A DNA stretch of 64,000 nucleotides from Agroathelia rolfsii (GCA_018343915.1 JABRWF010000006.1:2790001-2854000); one strand, 5' to 3'; shown: positions 11,235 to 24,716, numbered from the stretch's first letter. The notes: generated by a model from the sequence alone, not told the origin. Numbers and translations are program-made.

Positions 11235-12911
11235 GTGTGATCGTGACGGAGTTGGATTTGATAGAGGGTTTCAACGATTTGCAGCTCAGTGCTTGTACAA
11301 TGAGATACTTGGAGTGTTGGGCAGGCCTGGTCAAGTAGTGTGAACCAACGACCGGATGGTAACAGTCAGTCTTATAGCTCCTCCTGAGCGCGAGCCACAG
11401 AAGATACAGTGAACAAAGGCGAAAAGGGTCTTTTGATGGTTCAACACAAGGATGAGGGTATACAAAGCAGAAAGAGATGTGGGCGTCGATGCTGAGATTG
11501 ACACGGCGCTGAAGGGTGTGGAGGGGATAAACGAGAGGCACAACAACAACGGCATCGCCGCCGACCATCCGGAGCATGCGGGACGCGTCAGGCGCCCAGC
11601 CTTAGACCACCATCTGCCACTACTGTGCTTACACTGGTGCCCGCAAATACCGTCATTAAGGAATTTATCTCTAGTTGCTCTACATTGCCACCATAAAATC
11701 CATATTCTCAGCTTGTTTCCATCAGCGACCGACACGGAATCAATCCAGATCAAGTCAGCTCTGTTTATGTAGTTCTTAAATCAATTCACAGCGCCTTAAT
11801 ATCGTATGCAAGACGGTTGGTATATTTCCGACAACAAGAGAGAGGGGAGAGAGGGGTAAGAGGATGAGGCCCAATGCAGCGAAATAAAGCGCGACGCTAC
11901 TTGAAGGCACCTAACAAGACAGCTACGAAGCTATGATCCTCACAGATCATACCACACTCCGGGTCCTGACTCGGTAGCAAACCCAAGGCCTAACCACCAC
12001 TCAAAATCATCAATATCTTCCATGGGAAACATGAACGAGTCTTTTGGAATCTAGAGCCTATGATAGATTACTGTCGCGTCTTCTTCATAGATTGTTGTGG
12101 ATGAACATTCGACGAAAGCTGAGCCTCAACATGTGATATTCGTCTATTTGAGGCATCGTCAACATATTTAGAACTGTATCTGAATGGCTCATTCAGCTGG
12201 TTCTCGTTTTCATCGTCAGTTGTTCCGCAAAAGTACAGGTGTTTCTACCCACCACTCACAACCGAACAATGAGCCCTGACGTAGCTTGGGCTTGGCATAT
12301 ACTCTCACATGCAAGATGAAGGTGTTTCTTCTCCGTTTTAAAGCAGATGACCTGATCATTTAGCTGATCTATACTACAGCTAACTGCCGCCGGATGGATA
12401 ATGTGGTCACGGACTATCGTAATGATAGGCAGAAAACGTAACCTGGGAGTGACGGATCCGGAGAATTGTAGTCCCAATCATCATTGGACTCTGTCATGAT
12501 TGAATATCAGCTTTTGTGCTCAAAGAGTTGTACTCATGCCGACTATAGCTAGATAGGTACGATGATCGCTACTGGAGGCGACAAGTAAACTCAGCTGACT
12601 GAAACGGAGTCCAGCAACCCCGCGGCCTTTGTACAACCAGCCCTAACATCACCGAAGTTGAGTGATCCAATCATCGCCGGAGAAATTACTTCAACCGTCA
12701 AGTTGAAGAAGAATATTTGAAAAAACGCGATGGCATAATTCCGAACAATGTTTGCTCAAGCATTTATGCTTTGATTCGCTACAGATAGCCTGAATCCTCA
12801 TCCTCATGCTGCTAGCTTGTACAGTGTAAACTGCAAATCTGTCATTAGCCCACGTCTCAACGTTGCAAACCAGAAGCAAACAGTAGCCTTGGAAGTGTCC
12901 AATTATGAGTT
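11235..12911. other. Intergenic region, Rho GTPase 5' flank
   Basis: Divergent upstream region between the Rho gene and the first AA9 gene. Opposing small frames around 11331-11772 overlap one another and lack any motif, so they are treated as spurious. Pyrimidine-rich stretches near 11780-11860 may belong to the Rho promoter. No gene is supported. Confidence 0.4.
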
Positions 12912-12960
12912 TCTCTGAAACCTCGGGTAAGGCTTGCCTAAACCTCGCATGTAACCATCG
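12912..12960 (+). promoter_or_regulatory. Conserved AA9 upstream block, copy 1
   Basis: A block of about 49 bp shared with 15890-15938 and 18693-18741. Its core reads CTCGGGTAAGGCTTGCCTAA here. It lies about 178 bp before the AA9 start codon, nearly the same distance as in the other two copies. A TATA-like word (CATATAATAC) follows, 66-76 bp upstream of the start codon. Confidence 0.55.
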
Positions 12961-13101
12961 CATGTTACATGTAGTTTATCCGTACATCCATCCAACTGAC
13001 ATACACAGACAATTGTGCCGATCCCATATAATACATGTGAGTGTTGTTTTTGGGGCTTGGCAAGTGCACTCCTCATTCACCGAGATTCACAAATTCACCG
13101 A

Positions 13102-14383
13102 ATGTTTATCCCATTTCTTTCCTTGTCCCTGATTGCTATGTCCGTATCTGGACATAGTATATTCCAGGTAGTACAACTTACTATCCTTTAAAACGTTCTT
13201 ACTGAATGGTTTGATATAGGAAGAATGGATTAATGGTGTTGATCAGGGTCATGAGGTCGGTATCCGTGTACCGTCATATGATGGCGTAAGTTTAATGTTT
13301 GGACGTAGCATCAACACTTTTAGTGACAACTTTGCAGCCCATTACCAACTTGTCTTCGAACGATCTTATATGCAACGGTGGTATCAATCCATACCTTACA
13401 CCTGTCTCGACCGTCGTCTTGGAGGCTCCTGCAGGAGCTACGATAGGCGCACAATGGCACCACACACTGGCAAGCTAAACTTTCTTCAGCAAGAAATGGC
13501 AACTTTTATATTCACCGCTCCCTTAGGCTGGTGCGGACCCCACTGATCCTGATGATCCTATTGATCCCTCACACAAATAAGTAAATTATCTGTGACATTG
13601 AATGATCTCTTATTGTCAATGCACAGGGCCCGTGCTTGCATACATGGCACAGGTTTCGGACCCCCTGAACCTTGATGTTACGGGTAATCATTTGTCTCAT
13701 TTGATACAAAGCCTTTTATACCAGGAATATCTAATTGAATAACAGGATTGGACTGGTTCAAGATTTGGGAAGATGGCTATGATGCTACAACGGAGACCTG
13801 GGGAGTGGACAGACTCATTGCTGCTAAAGGCCTTGTCAACTTGTGCACCCCTCCTCTCTATATACATAGAGCTACAAACTTAATATGAGCCATGTAGCAC
13901 GATCCCAACCTGTATCCCTGCTGGATACTATCTTCTCCGCGTGGAAATCATAGGTGGGTATCAGTAATGATTATTCTCGCAAGTTCTTTATTTATTAACG
14001 CTGGTGTAGCCCTGCATGCTGCATCAACCTATCCCGGCGCTCAATTCTATGCAAGTTCCATAGAAAGCCCCTTATTCTCACCTCTAAAATTAAATCATCT
14101 TTACAGATGGAGTGTGCGCAGATGCAAATCACAGGAGGTGGCAGCACGCACCCCGCGACCGTTTCCTTCCCTGGAGCATATCAATGTAAGGCGAATTCTC
14201 TCCCCTTGACGCTTCCGTTGAAGCTAATTCACTGTGTATTACTAGCCACTGACCCCGGAATTACCATCAATATCTACTATCCTCCTGTTACAAACTACAC
14301 TATCCCAGGTGATTTGGTTCTTCAGTATCGATGGTTAGGAAAAATTAACATTTGGCGCAGGTCCTGCTGTTTTTACATGTTAA
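13102..14383 (+). CDS. AA9 lytic polysaccharide monooxygenase, copy 1
   Basis: Secreted copper enzyme that oxidatively cleaves cellulose-type chains. Eleven exons give 243 residues with all phases closing: 13102-13167, 13220-13285, 13338-13469, 13527-13576, 13625-13683, 13746-13842, 13898-13953, 14010-14050, 14107-14185, 14246-14308 and 14361-14383. A signal peptide ([17 protein letters not shown]) leaves His-Ser at the mature N-terminus, the first ligand of the histidine brace. The second histidine lies in AQWHHTL, and the axial tyrosine in [19 protein letters not shown] and the C-terminal FTC complete the family pattern. No CBM1 or linker is present. Introns 3 and 8 have GC donors (GCAAGC, GCAAGT), and intron 4 (13577-13624) is AT-AC. 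First of three tandem paralogues. Confidence 0.93.
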
Positions 14384-15889
14384 CTGAGGCCTTACGTACA
14401 ATGAATCCGAGTATCATGGGATGTCTGGGCGAGGTGAAATTGTGCTGAAGATGGCAAAAGCAGACGATTGGAGTATTGATAGACTCATAGGATCTTAATG
14501 TGCTAAAGATGTATCCTGGCTTTTACCTTTCCTCAAGTAGCGCAATATCAAGTGATTGTTTTTGTGCGGTGTAAATAAACCTACGAGTGTATCAGTTAGA
14601 ATGAGCGATGGCATTCTGCTCGAATACTACAGTATGTATAATTCATGAGCACTAGTGAGCTATTTGATGAGATCCAGTTGGGAACCCCCTACTGGCAGCC
14701 GGGTGCCTCGAATGCCCAGGTAAACGGAAGCACTGGCATCTGATCTCCCGTAGGCAGACTCTAACGTTCGCTGCGCTCACTTAAATAGGCCGACTCACTA
14801 CCGCTGGCATAAGCCCAAGTGCTTACTCTGATACTTAACACGGGAAATCCCTCACATCGCCTTTATCAAAATAAAGCAAATAACTTAATTCATCATATAC
14901 AAGGGGATACCTTGTACTGGCATTGGCGCACCACTGGCACTTATCAGTCTCCGGGTCATCATGTGCCTGCTTTGTGATAATGCGATGGGCTCAAGATATC
15001 TTATGGCTGGATTATCATTTATGTTTTGTCATACCTCTAGTTCTGAACCTGTCATTTTAGACTAATGAATTGTCCTCTTAATTAATGCTAGTCCTGCTAC
15101 TAATAGTAGAGATTAAAGTATAGTACCGGCATCTATGTTCTTTTACTCTCCATGGAACCCTTCCTCTCGCGCGGCCTGGTAGCGCCAGTGATTCTTAGAA
15201 TGATTTCGATTTGATTCAATTTCCAAATTCTGGGACCACTAAATCCACTTGGAGAGCATCATAGTTTAGGTTGAATCTGCCTAATATTCTTGACGCTGAA
15301 ATTCGCTAAATTGATCTAGAGGTCAATTCACTGCAAATGCTAGGGTAATCTGCTAGACTAGTAGGTACGATGGACCGTTTCTGGGTAAGGAAAATGGGGA
15401 TGTTCTATCATCAATATATCATTTGTGATGGTCAAAAATTTGAGCACAAGTATTGCGGCTCTGATTTATCACAGTAGCCAATGCATAAGATCATCAATGC
15501 CGATCACTCCACTAACTTTAATCCATTCCAAAATTGATGTTAGCTTGTTAGATACAATCGGTACCGTCTGGTCTTGACTCAGAAGTCTGACTCATCACAC
15601 AAACCCTAATTGGGGTAAATTCTTGCGAAAAGATGGCTTTCACCGACCTAACAGCAATACGACCAATTCAGATTACCACGCTGCACTCGTTCGGCGATCT
15701 AGGATTTGTGTGATGTTCACTGCGTTAGAGCAACAGGCCTGAGTCTGCGACGGATAGTTGAAATTCTCAGAGGCAGTAGAATAGCTTTGACTGGCAATGG
15801 TATGGATGCAGGTAGATTGTGTTCAAGACTCTATGACTTTATGATTGAAAGCTGGATGAATAAAGCTGCCAATTATTGATTGACCACAC
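14384..15889. other. Intergenic region between AA9 copies 1 and 2
   Basis: About 1.5 kb with no supported gene, RNA or repeat. The only structured part is the conserved promoter block that follows at 15890. Confidence 0.4.
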
Positions 15890-15938
15890 TCTCTAAAACT
15901 TCGGCTAAGGTTGGCTTAATCCTCGCCTGTAACCATTG
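15890..15938 (+). promoter_or_regulatory. Conserved AA9 upstream block, copy 2
   Basis: Second copy of the shared block. Core TTCGGCTAAGGTTGGCTTAA, then CCTCGCCTGTAACC. The CGG lies 179 bp before the start codon. Here the word GGCTAA equals the ascomycete XlnR/Xyr1 core, but the other copies read GGGTAA and GGATAA, so this identity is weak. A TATA-like CATATATAC lies about 80 bp before the start codon. Confidence 0.55.
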
Positions 15939-16081
15939 AATGATGTATACGATTTCCCCGTCCATCAGACCTCCTGACCGATGCCCAGAGATTATTCGTG
16001 GCATATATACGAGCGGAATCTGTTCTATAAATGATACTACAGCCGGACCCACGAGTGAACGACACGTCTGATACCTGCAGA

Positions 16082-17390
16082 ATGCTACTCTCGTTTATCG
16101 CCTTAGGTGCCAGTGTTTTCGCAGGATTTGTATCCGGACATAGCATCTTCCAGGTAAGAGAAAATTAATGCTACAGACACTTCGAAGCTGAAGTATAAAC
16201 CTCAGGAAGTGTGGATCAATGGTGTTGATCAAGGCCACGAAGTTGGTGTTCGCGTACCGTCATATGATGGAGTTAGTGTTCCTTTGGGATGTAGTATTGT
16301 CGCTCGATTAACACCTTTTTAGCCCATTATGGATGTTACTTCGAATGACCTCATATGTAACGGTGGCATCAATCCGTACCAGACGCCGGTCTCGACTGCC
16401 ATCTTGAAAGCCCCAGCAGGGGCTAAGATTGGGGCACAATGGCACCACACGCTAGTAAGCCGATCTGTCTTTGTATGTATGACATATCTAAAAGCTTACT
16501 TGCTCTTAGGCTGGCGCGGACCCTAGCGATCCTGCGGACCCTATCGATCCCTCGCACAAATAAGTTCGCTATTCCGTTGACTAAACCAACATTAATCCCC
16601 AATTCACAGGTCCCGTGATCGCCTATCTGGCTCAAGTTTCAAATCCCCTGAATCTTGACGCTACCGGTATTTAATATCATCATGTATTTTGCATCTACCA
16701 GTTTTCTAACTGGCTGCTAGGATTGAGTTGGTTTAAGATCTGGGAAGATGGCTACAACAGCGCAACTCAAACCTGGGGAGTCGACAGGCTCATTGCTGCA
16801 AAAGGCCTTGTCAATTTGTTAGTTGTTCCATCTCCCTAGTGCTGTAGTATTCCACTGATACTGATGACCCATATCTCAGTACTATTCCAAGCTGTATCCC
16901 AGCTGGATATTATCTACTTCGTGTAGAAATCATAGGTGAGCAAAGACGCAGCTCCAAAAACTCAAATAACATCTGCAAGTTGTAATGATAAGTAACTGAT
17001 ATAAAAATCTAGCTTTGCATGGGGCATCAAGTTACCCTGGCGCACAGTTCTACGTATGTTAAAAAAAAGCATTTTGATTCTTCATCTTAAAACAAGCCCA
17101 TCAATTCTGTAGATGGAATGCGCGCAACTGCAGATCACAGGTGGTGGCAGTACAAAGCCAGCCGCAGTTTCCTTCCCAGGGGCGTATCATTGTAAGTTTG
17201 GAATGTTTTATCAGTACGACACTTCTCCTGATCTCATACAATTTCTGAAGCCACCGATCCTGGAATCACCATCAACATTTACTACCCTACAGTCACAAAC
17301 TATACGGTTCCTGGTGATTAACTCATATCCAAGTAATGGCTTATTCGGTTACTGATATGTTAAAAAGGTCCTAGTGTTTTCACTTGCTAG
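16082..17390 (+). CDS. AA9 lytic polysaccharide monooxygenase, copy 2
   Basis: Same architecture as copy 1: a signal peptide ([19 protein letters not shown]) followed by mature HSIFQ, the second His in AQWHHTL, and the axial Tyr in [17 protein letters not shown]. It also has [11 protein letters not shown] and the terminal FTC. Eleven exons match those of copy 1 one for one. Donors that are GC in copy 1 are GT here (GTAAGC after HHTL; GTATGT after QFY). Intron 4, at 16560-16607, is again ATAAGT...AC with a good branch site (TTGACTAAAC). No carbohydrate-binding module. It presumably arose by tandem duplication and acts outside the cell on plant polysaccharides; the regioselectivity and substrate cannot be read from sequence. 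Confidence 0.93.
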
Positions 17391-18692
17391 TCGAAGCCAT
17401 CGCCCCAAGGGTTGGAGAATAATGTCAAGTCTCAGATATCACATAATATGACTGATTTGGCTTGTTGATGATTACTGTAAACCTGAAACGACTGGGACGA
17501 TGGCGATCATTGTGAATCAATTTGTGATATGAAACAATTACTCAACTATGTTTTAAATTTAGGCTTTGGATGTAAATCAGTCCAGAGTCCTCCTGGCTGT
17601 TAATCTGCTTCCATATGTATAATCAATATGTCTTGTTTTGGATGATGGCGAACTAGTCAACATTATCAATGGGGTGACTCTGTTTGAGCTCTGTTGTTTA
17701 TTCCTCCCGTTTTACGGAAGAATCTTATTACTTCAGTGGCTCACATCATCATGCATTAATACACCATCAATCAAACTCAAGAACAAGAGTTTCAGAAAAC
17801 AAGGGGCATGAAGTAACATTTGAGAACTGAATGCTTCAAGTATCATCAATTAGTAACCCCCGACGTATGGGCCGTCCGTATGCTAACAGGATGTCCATTC
17901 TATGCCAGTGACTCAGATTCCCTCGAATAGTCCGGGCATCGTTACGAGCCTGATACAATTAAAATGCTCCTGAAACTTCTGTCGTTACCAAAGCCATCAA
18001 ATTTCTTTATATCTCTCAGCCTGTGTGCAAAATTCTGGACATATGATGTAATCTCTGAGCTTGCTATAGATCTTCCAGTACGTTGATCCAATGTGACTCT
18101 TTCGTCTTTCAACCGAAGCCTGTTCAATCCCATGGGAATGCTTGACTGACCTATCTCTGTCTTGGCATACACATGTACACATGATAGCCAAGACTATTCG
18201 AAACTGCGTGGAATCAGATGATATGGTCATTTGAACTATCATGACGGGAAACTAGTACGACATACTATCATCGCCGATGATAGGACCTGGAACCATGACT
18301 GCGATTACACGGTTGTATCAGCCATCCGATACCGGTTTTCATAGATTCAAGGTGGTCCTTAAGCATGTATACCGGCTACGTCAGACATACTTTCACTACA
18401 ACAGAACCCTGCAATTTGGTCTTGTCCGCGTAATCAATAACAGTTTCACCGACATCACAAGATACGATGTACATGGGAGCAATTGGCTTGACGACACAGA
18501 AATTGGAACTTGAAGTATACCTGGCCAAATGGATTTTTTAATACCAGGGACTATATGTCCGTTTGCGTTATACAGACATCAAATATAATCAACTCGCTCG
18601 TTGTTAACCTGTATAAACCGTTATGCGTTTTGAACACAAATACGTTATCATCTAGTCGAAAGGCCTGGCTTATTGCCATCTATTGAACATAT
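17391..18692. other. Intergenic region between AA9 copies 2 and 3
   Basis: About 1.3 kb with small, unsupported open frames on both strands. No repeat or RNA gene recognised. Confidence 0.4.
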
Positions 18693-18741
18693 TTTCTCAA
18701 ACTTCGGATAAGACTTGCGTAAACTTCGCCTGCGGTTGCTG
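18693..18741 (+). promoter_or_regulatory. Conserved AA9 upstream block, copy 3
   Basis: Third copy of the shared block: ACTTCGGATAAGACTTGCGT, then AAACTTCGCCTG. The CGG is 179 bp before the start codon, as in copy 2. The 3' half has diverged more than in copies 1 and 2. A TATA repeat (CATATATATATAC) follows about 80 bp upstream of the start codon. Confidence 0.5.
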
Positions 18742-18884
18742 TAATCTATGTGCAATATACTTGCTCATCAGATCGTCTGACACACCCAGGCAGTCTTGCA
18801 TTGCATATATATATACAGGCAATATCAGTATACCTGCTCAATAACTGGGACACTACTATTGTGATGATATCTGAGTTCTACAGA

Positions 18885-20177
18885 ATGCTACGTTTAATCC
18901 TCTCTCTATTTTTTGTTGCTACAGTTGTATCTGGCCATAGTATTTTTCAGGTGCGAGTAACTCCTCTACCAGTTCTATCGACGCCTTCACGTTAAGTTTC
19001 CATATTAGGAAGCATGGATCAATGGTGTTGATCAAGGGCACGAAGTTGGTATCCGTGTGCCCTCTTCCAATTCAGTAAGTTTTAATTGAGACGTAACAAA
19101 ACCTGAATTGTTTCTGATGGTTTTTTTTCATCCAAAAGCCAATCATGAACGTTTCTTCGAACGACATCATATGCAATGGGGGCATTAACCCATACCTTAC
19201 CCCCGTGTCAACAGTCGTCTTAGAAGCTCCAGCAGGTGCAAAAATTGGAGCTCAATGGCATCATGGTCTGGTGAGAATAACCTCCATCACTTCAATGGCT
19301 GACGTCTCAATCGCTGGCCTATCAGGAAACTGCAGAAGATCCAAGCGACCCAGACGACCCGATTGCTTCCTCGCACAAATAAGTTTTATGTCACTATCTA
19401 AACGCCATCTCCAGCTCACCTTCCGTGTACAGGTCCCGTTATCGCATATTTGGCCAAGGTTTCAGATCCCCTCAATCTCGACGCCACCGGTATTTTCTCG
19501 TTAATGTTTTTGGTCAAGAGTTATGGTCTAATTCAAGAGCAGGATTGAAATGGTTTAAGATCTGGGAAGACGGTTATGACAACGCGACTCAAACTTGGGG
19601 TGTGGATAGGCTAATTGCTGCCGAGGGACTAGTGAACTTGTGAGTAGGATTTACTTATAATATCCCAATAGTACAACTTAAATATGTAATGAATAGTACG
19701 ATCCCGAGTTGCATACCTGCCGGATATTATCTTCTTCGTGTGGAAATTATAGGTATGCAGTGCTGAGAGTGTCCTAAAATACTAAACACCATTATTTGTG
19801 ATGTAGCTTTGCATGGTGCATCGACTTACCCTGGTGCACAATTTTATGTAGGTTGGATGCCAAGCCCTTGACGACTTATCTGAATAATTTATTCTTGCAG
19901 ATGGAATGCGCGCAATTGCAAATTACAGGGGGCGGTAGCAAGCAGCCAGCCACGGTGTCGTTCCCTGGGGCATACCACTGTAATCCAAGGATTTTTTTTT
20001 TTTTTGAAGCACAACTTAACCTGACACATTTCTACCCAGCGACCGACCCTGGTATTACAATTAACATCTATTGGCCTACAGTCACCAACTATACTGTTCC
20101 TGGTATGTTCCTCTGCAATGCTAGATCGAGCTACCACTAATGCCCTCAAAACAGGACCTGATGTGTTTACCTGCTAG
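18885..20177 (+). CDS. AA9 lytic polysaccharide monooxygenase, copy 3
   Basis: Third tandem paralogue. Signal peptide [17 protein letters not shown], then mature HSIFQ with the N-terminal copper-binding His. The second His is in AQWHHGL (Gly instead of Thr) and the axial Tyr in GAQFYMECAQLQ; the protein ends FTC. The surface stretch after exon 3 differs from its siblings: [18 protein letters not shown] instead of a GADP...DPSHK version. Eleven exons at homologous sites. Intron 4, at 19379-19430, is again ATAAGT...TAC. The intron before the last third contains a T14 run (19991-20004). No CBM1. Confidence 0.92.
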
Positions 20178-20801
20178 GTTGTTATTGCCTATGCTTGATA
20201 AGCCAATGTATTCTGAGCATCTAGGACTGTGTTTGGCAGCCGTCAAGGTAGACATTGTCAATGGCAAAGTATGAAGGTCCAAAGTTTCAAATGATTTTAA
20301 GTAGCGAAATACTAGTTATCTTTTTTCTGTATGCTGTATGAGAGTATTATGAGTGCCGAGAATCCATATGAAGCTATTTGATTTCTTCAATTGTTGAGTT
20401 TGCCTCAATTGATTTGCTTAAACTTACCAAGACTCGAGTTAATGACCCGGAACCCTAGGCAGCGGACCGGAAGCAAAGCCCTCTTTCACCTTCAAAATTT
20501 CACCATCGTGGTGATTTGGCTTCCCCGGGCCGCAGTTCACGCTCAGTGACTTTAGCTACTGCCTCGAAAACTTCAGAGGCTAAACCTCCGAGTCTTTGTT
20601 ACAACATGGAAAGTCATCCTAGCGTGCGTAACATCAATAGATCATACACTGGCCTCTGAAATACTACCCTGGTAGCCATGTCTAGTATACTGCGTTATCA
20701 AGTGTCTTGGCCAAGTATCCATCTTCTGCCGGTTGCCTCTTTCAGACATATAATGATTTACTTTTGGGTTAGTTCTATATATATCTAAAAAACTCTACAA
20801 G
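20178..20801. other. Intergenic region AA9 copy 3 / SEN15
   Basis: No gene supported. A short perfect palindrome (CACCATCGTGGTG) occurs near 20500. A TATA-like stretch (CTATATATATCT) lies about 25 bp upstream of the SEN15 start. Confidence 0.4.
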
Positions 20802-21212
20802 ATGACAAACGGTGTATTAGCTCAACAATGGACCGACCTGCGAGCCATCGATCTTCCTGGCTGCAAAAGAGCTTCTCTTAAAGGGAATAGGCCAAGAAAC
20901 CAATTTGTTAGCCGATTCAAGATGGCTTTGTCACCAGGTCTAAATTTGAGAGTCTGTTGTTTTTTAGACACCGACTGAAGAGTTGAATTTGGAGCCTATG
21001 AATATTGTCCCTTGCTCTCTCGCGGAATCACTTTCCATGGATTGGTAAGTTTCTATTCTCTCCAAGTTATTTGTGATTAATCGTTCCATAGGCTCTCGAC
21101 GGTTTTCTTCGAACTCAGTAACCCTAAAGAAATCTACCTCGCAATTGTAGCCGATGATTCATCTCTTGTATATTACAAAATGAGTACTGGCATTATAAAG
21201 CCACCAATATGA
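20802..21212 (+). CDS. SEN15: tRNA splicing endonuclease subunit Sen15
   Basis: Non-catalytic structural subunit of the heterotetrameric endonuclease that removes introns from pre-tRNAs. Three exons (20802-20906, 20968-21044, 21092-21212) give exactly 100 residues. The fungal Sen15 pattern is clear: QQWTDLRAIDLPGCKRASLKG, then NIVPCSLAESLSMDWLSTVF, then IYLAIVADDSSLVYYKMS and the terminal GIIKPP. The length is that of a minimal fungal Sen15. Both introns are short (61 and 47 nt) with GT-AG ends, and the second splits a Trp codon. An additional upstream exon is possible but not needed. It converges with the PBN1 gene (stops 203 bp apart). Confidence 0.85.
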
Positions 21213-21414
21213 AGAGCTAATGTCAATCGAAGATACTTTGTTTGGTACTATCTTCTATACATGAGGAGCTTCGCATTTCCATTGCCATACGAAAGATAAT
21301 CAAATTACATTTCCCAAGTTCGAATTCGTATGAAAATCCGGCTCTTGTGATAAGGACACTCATTTTCTAACATGCAAACTAGGCTGATTCATCCAGCGGC
21401 TATATGCCTCGTAG

Positions 21415-22137
21415 TCATTCCGATTTAATTCGAACATTAGATGTACTTGCTTTCAGACGCTTTGCAAGACGTATACAACAATGTGCAACAAACACGAAAC
21501 ATGATAGAATGACGAAAATAGTACCAAATTCTACGGGTGTAATATCATGAGCCTGTCCAATGGGAATACGAGTAGTGAGGGGTAATCCATCCCGCGAAAG
21601 TGTTGTAATGCTATGTTGCTCAAATGCACCTTCCTTCGAGATAGACGCAGATACTGGAAAGCAGACAAGAAAAACTCTGAATGAAGACGAGTAATGCGAG
21701 TCATTCATTAACGTACTTGTTCTTTGGCATTGCCAGTGTGCTTGTGGAATAGGCAATTCTATTTCTGTGTAGGGCACACCTTCATGTGTAACAAGGCCAT
21801 AGCGGAGATGAAGTGGTATATCTAGCTGGAAATGAGTTGTATTAATCGAACGCTGCCTATGCTCTGGAGACGCCAGGATGGTCAATTTCTGGGCTTCAGT
21901 ATTTTCAAGGGCAACGAGCGGCAGCTCGAGCTCAGTAGGCCCGTCGAGTTGAGAGGCAAAGTATTCCTCGTGCAAGGCTAGCTCGTAAGGATCGGCGAAC
22001 ATGGCCGGAGGCGGATGCAGCACAATTTCAAGGTTGCATCGAGAAAATCCTTGTAATTCGTCGACAGCCGCAGTTGCTCCAAGGGTAGTATGAAAGCCCA
22101 ATCTGGGCTCGAGAGAAAGGTATAATGTAGTCTGCAT
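21415..22137 (-). CDS. PBN1: GPI mannosyltransferase I subunit PIG-X/Pbn1
   Basis: ER membrane protein that stabilises the first GPI mannosyltransferase (PIG-M/Gpi14) during GPI-anchor synthesis. The 240-residue frame shows the hallmark DPYEL (PPPAMFADPYELALHEEY), then LPLHLRYG-like FQLDIPLHLRYG and an HWQC segment. It ends with one hydrophobic helix (EFGTIFVILSCFVFVAHCC) followed by a basic tail, fitting a type I lumenal protein. A 42-nt in-frame intron (GTACGT...CAGAG) may lie after HWQCQR, which would remove 14 residues; the frame stays open either way. The start at 22137 is 151 bp from the divergent PFK/FBPase start. Confidence 0.85.
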   Translation of the reverse strand: MQTTLYLSLEPRLGFHTTLGATAAVDELQGFSRCNLEIVLHPPPAMFADPYELALHEEYFASQLDGPTELELPLVALENTEAQKLTILASPEHRQRSINTTHFQLDIPLHLRYGLVTHEGVPYTEIELPIPQAHWQCQRTSTLMNDSHYSSSFRVFLVCFPVSASISKEGAFEQHSITTLSRDGLPLTTRIPIGQAHDITPVEFGTIFVILSCFVFVAHCCIRLAKRLKASTSNVRIKSE

Positions 22138-22288
22138 GCAAGGTGCTACTAGAGCTACCGGGCCGGGCGCGAGTGCGCGCGGGTGGTAAAACGAGATGAG
22201 TTAGTGGCTGTGGACATTTCCCGTTTGCCGGACCGCCGTGCCGGCTCTTAGTTATAATCGATGATTTCGTTACTGGGGCAATACAACG
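22138..22288. promoter_or_regulatory. Shared divergent promoter PBN1 / PFK-FBPase
   Basis: Only 151 bp separate the two start codons, so both genes must be driven from one short GC-rich interval. No TATA box is evident. Confidence 0.6.

Positions 22289-24716
<2,428 letters not shown>

Noticed and set aside
11331..11772. Opposing frames of 140 and 106 codons upstream of the Rho gene
   Set aside because: They overlap each other antisense and show no family motif; better seen as untranslated or intergenic DNA.
13577..13624. GT-AG alternative for the AA9 intron (donor GTAAAT just downstream)
   Set aside because: It would place an in-frame TAA in the exon and break the H-K-G-P junction; the same holds in all three paralogues.
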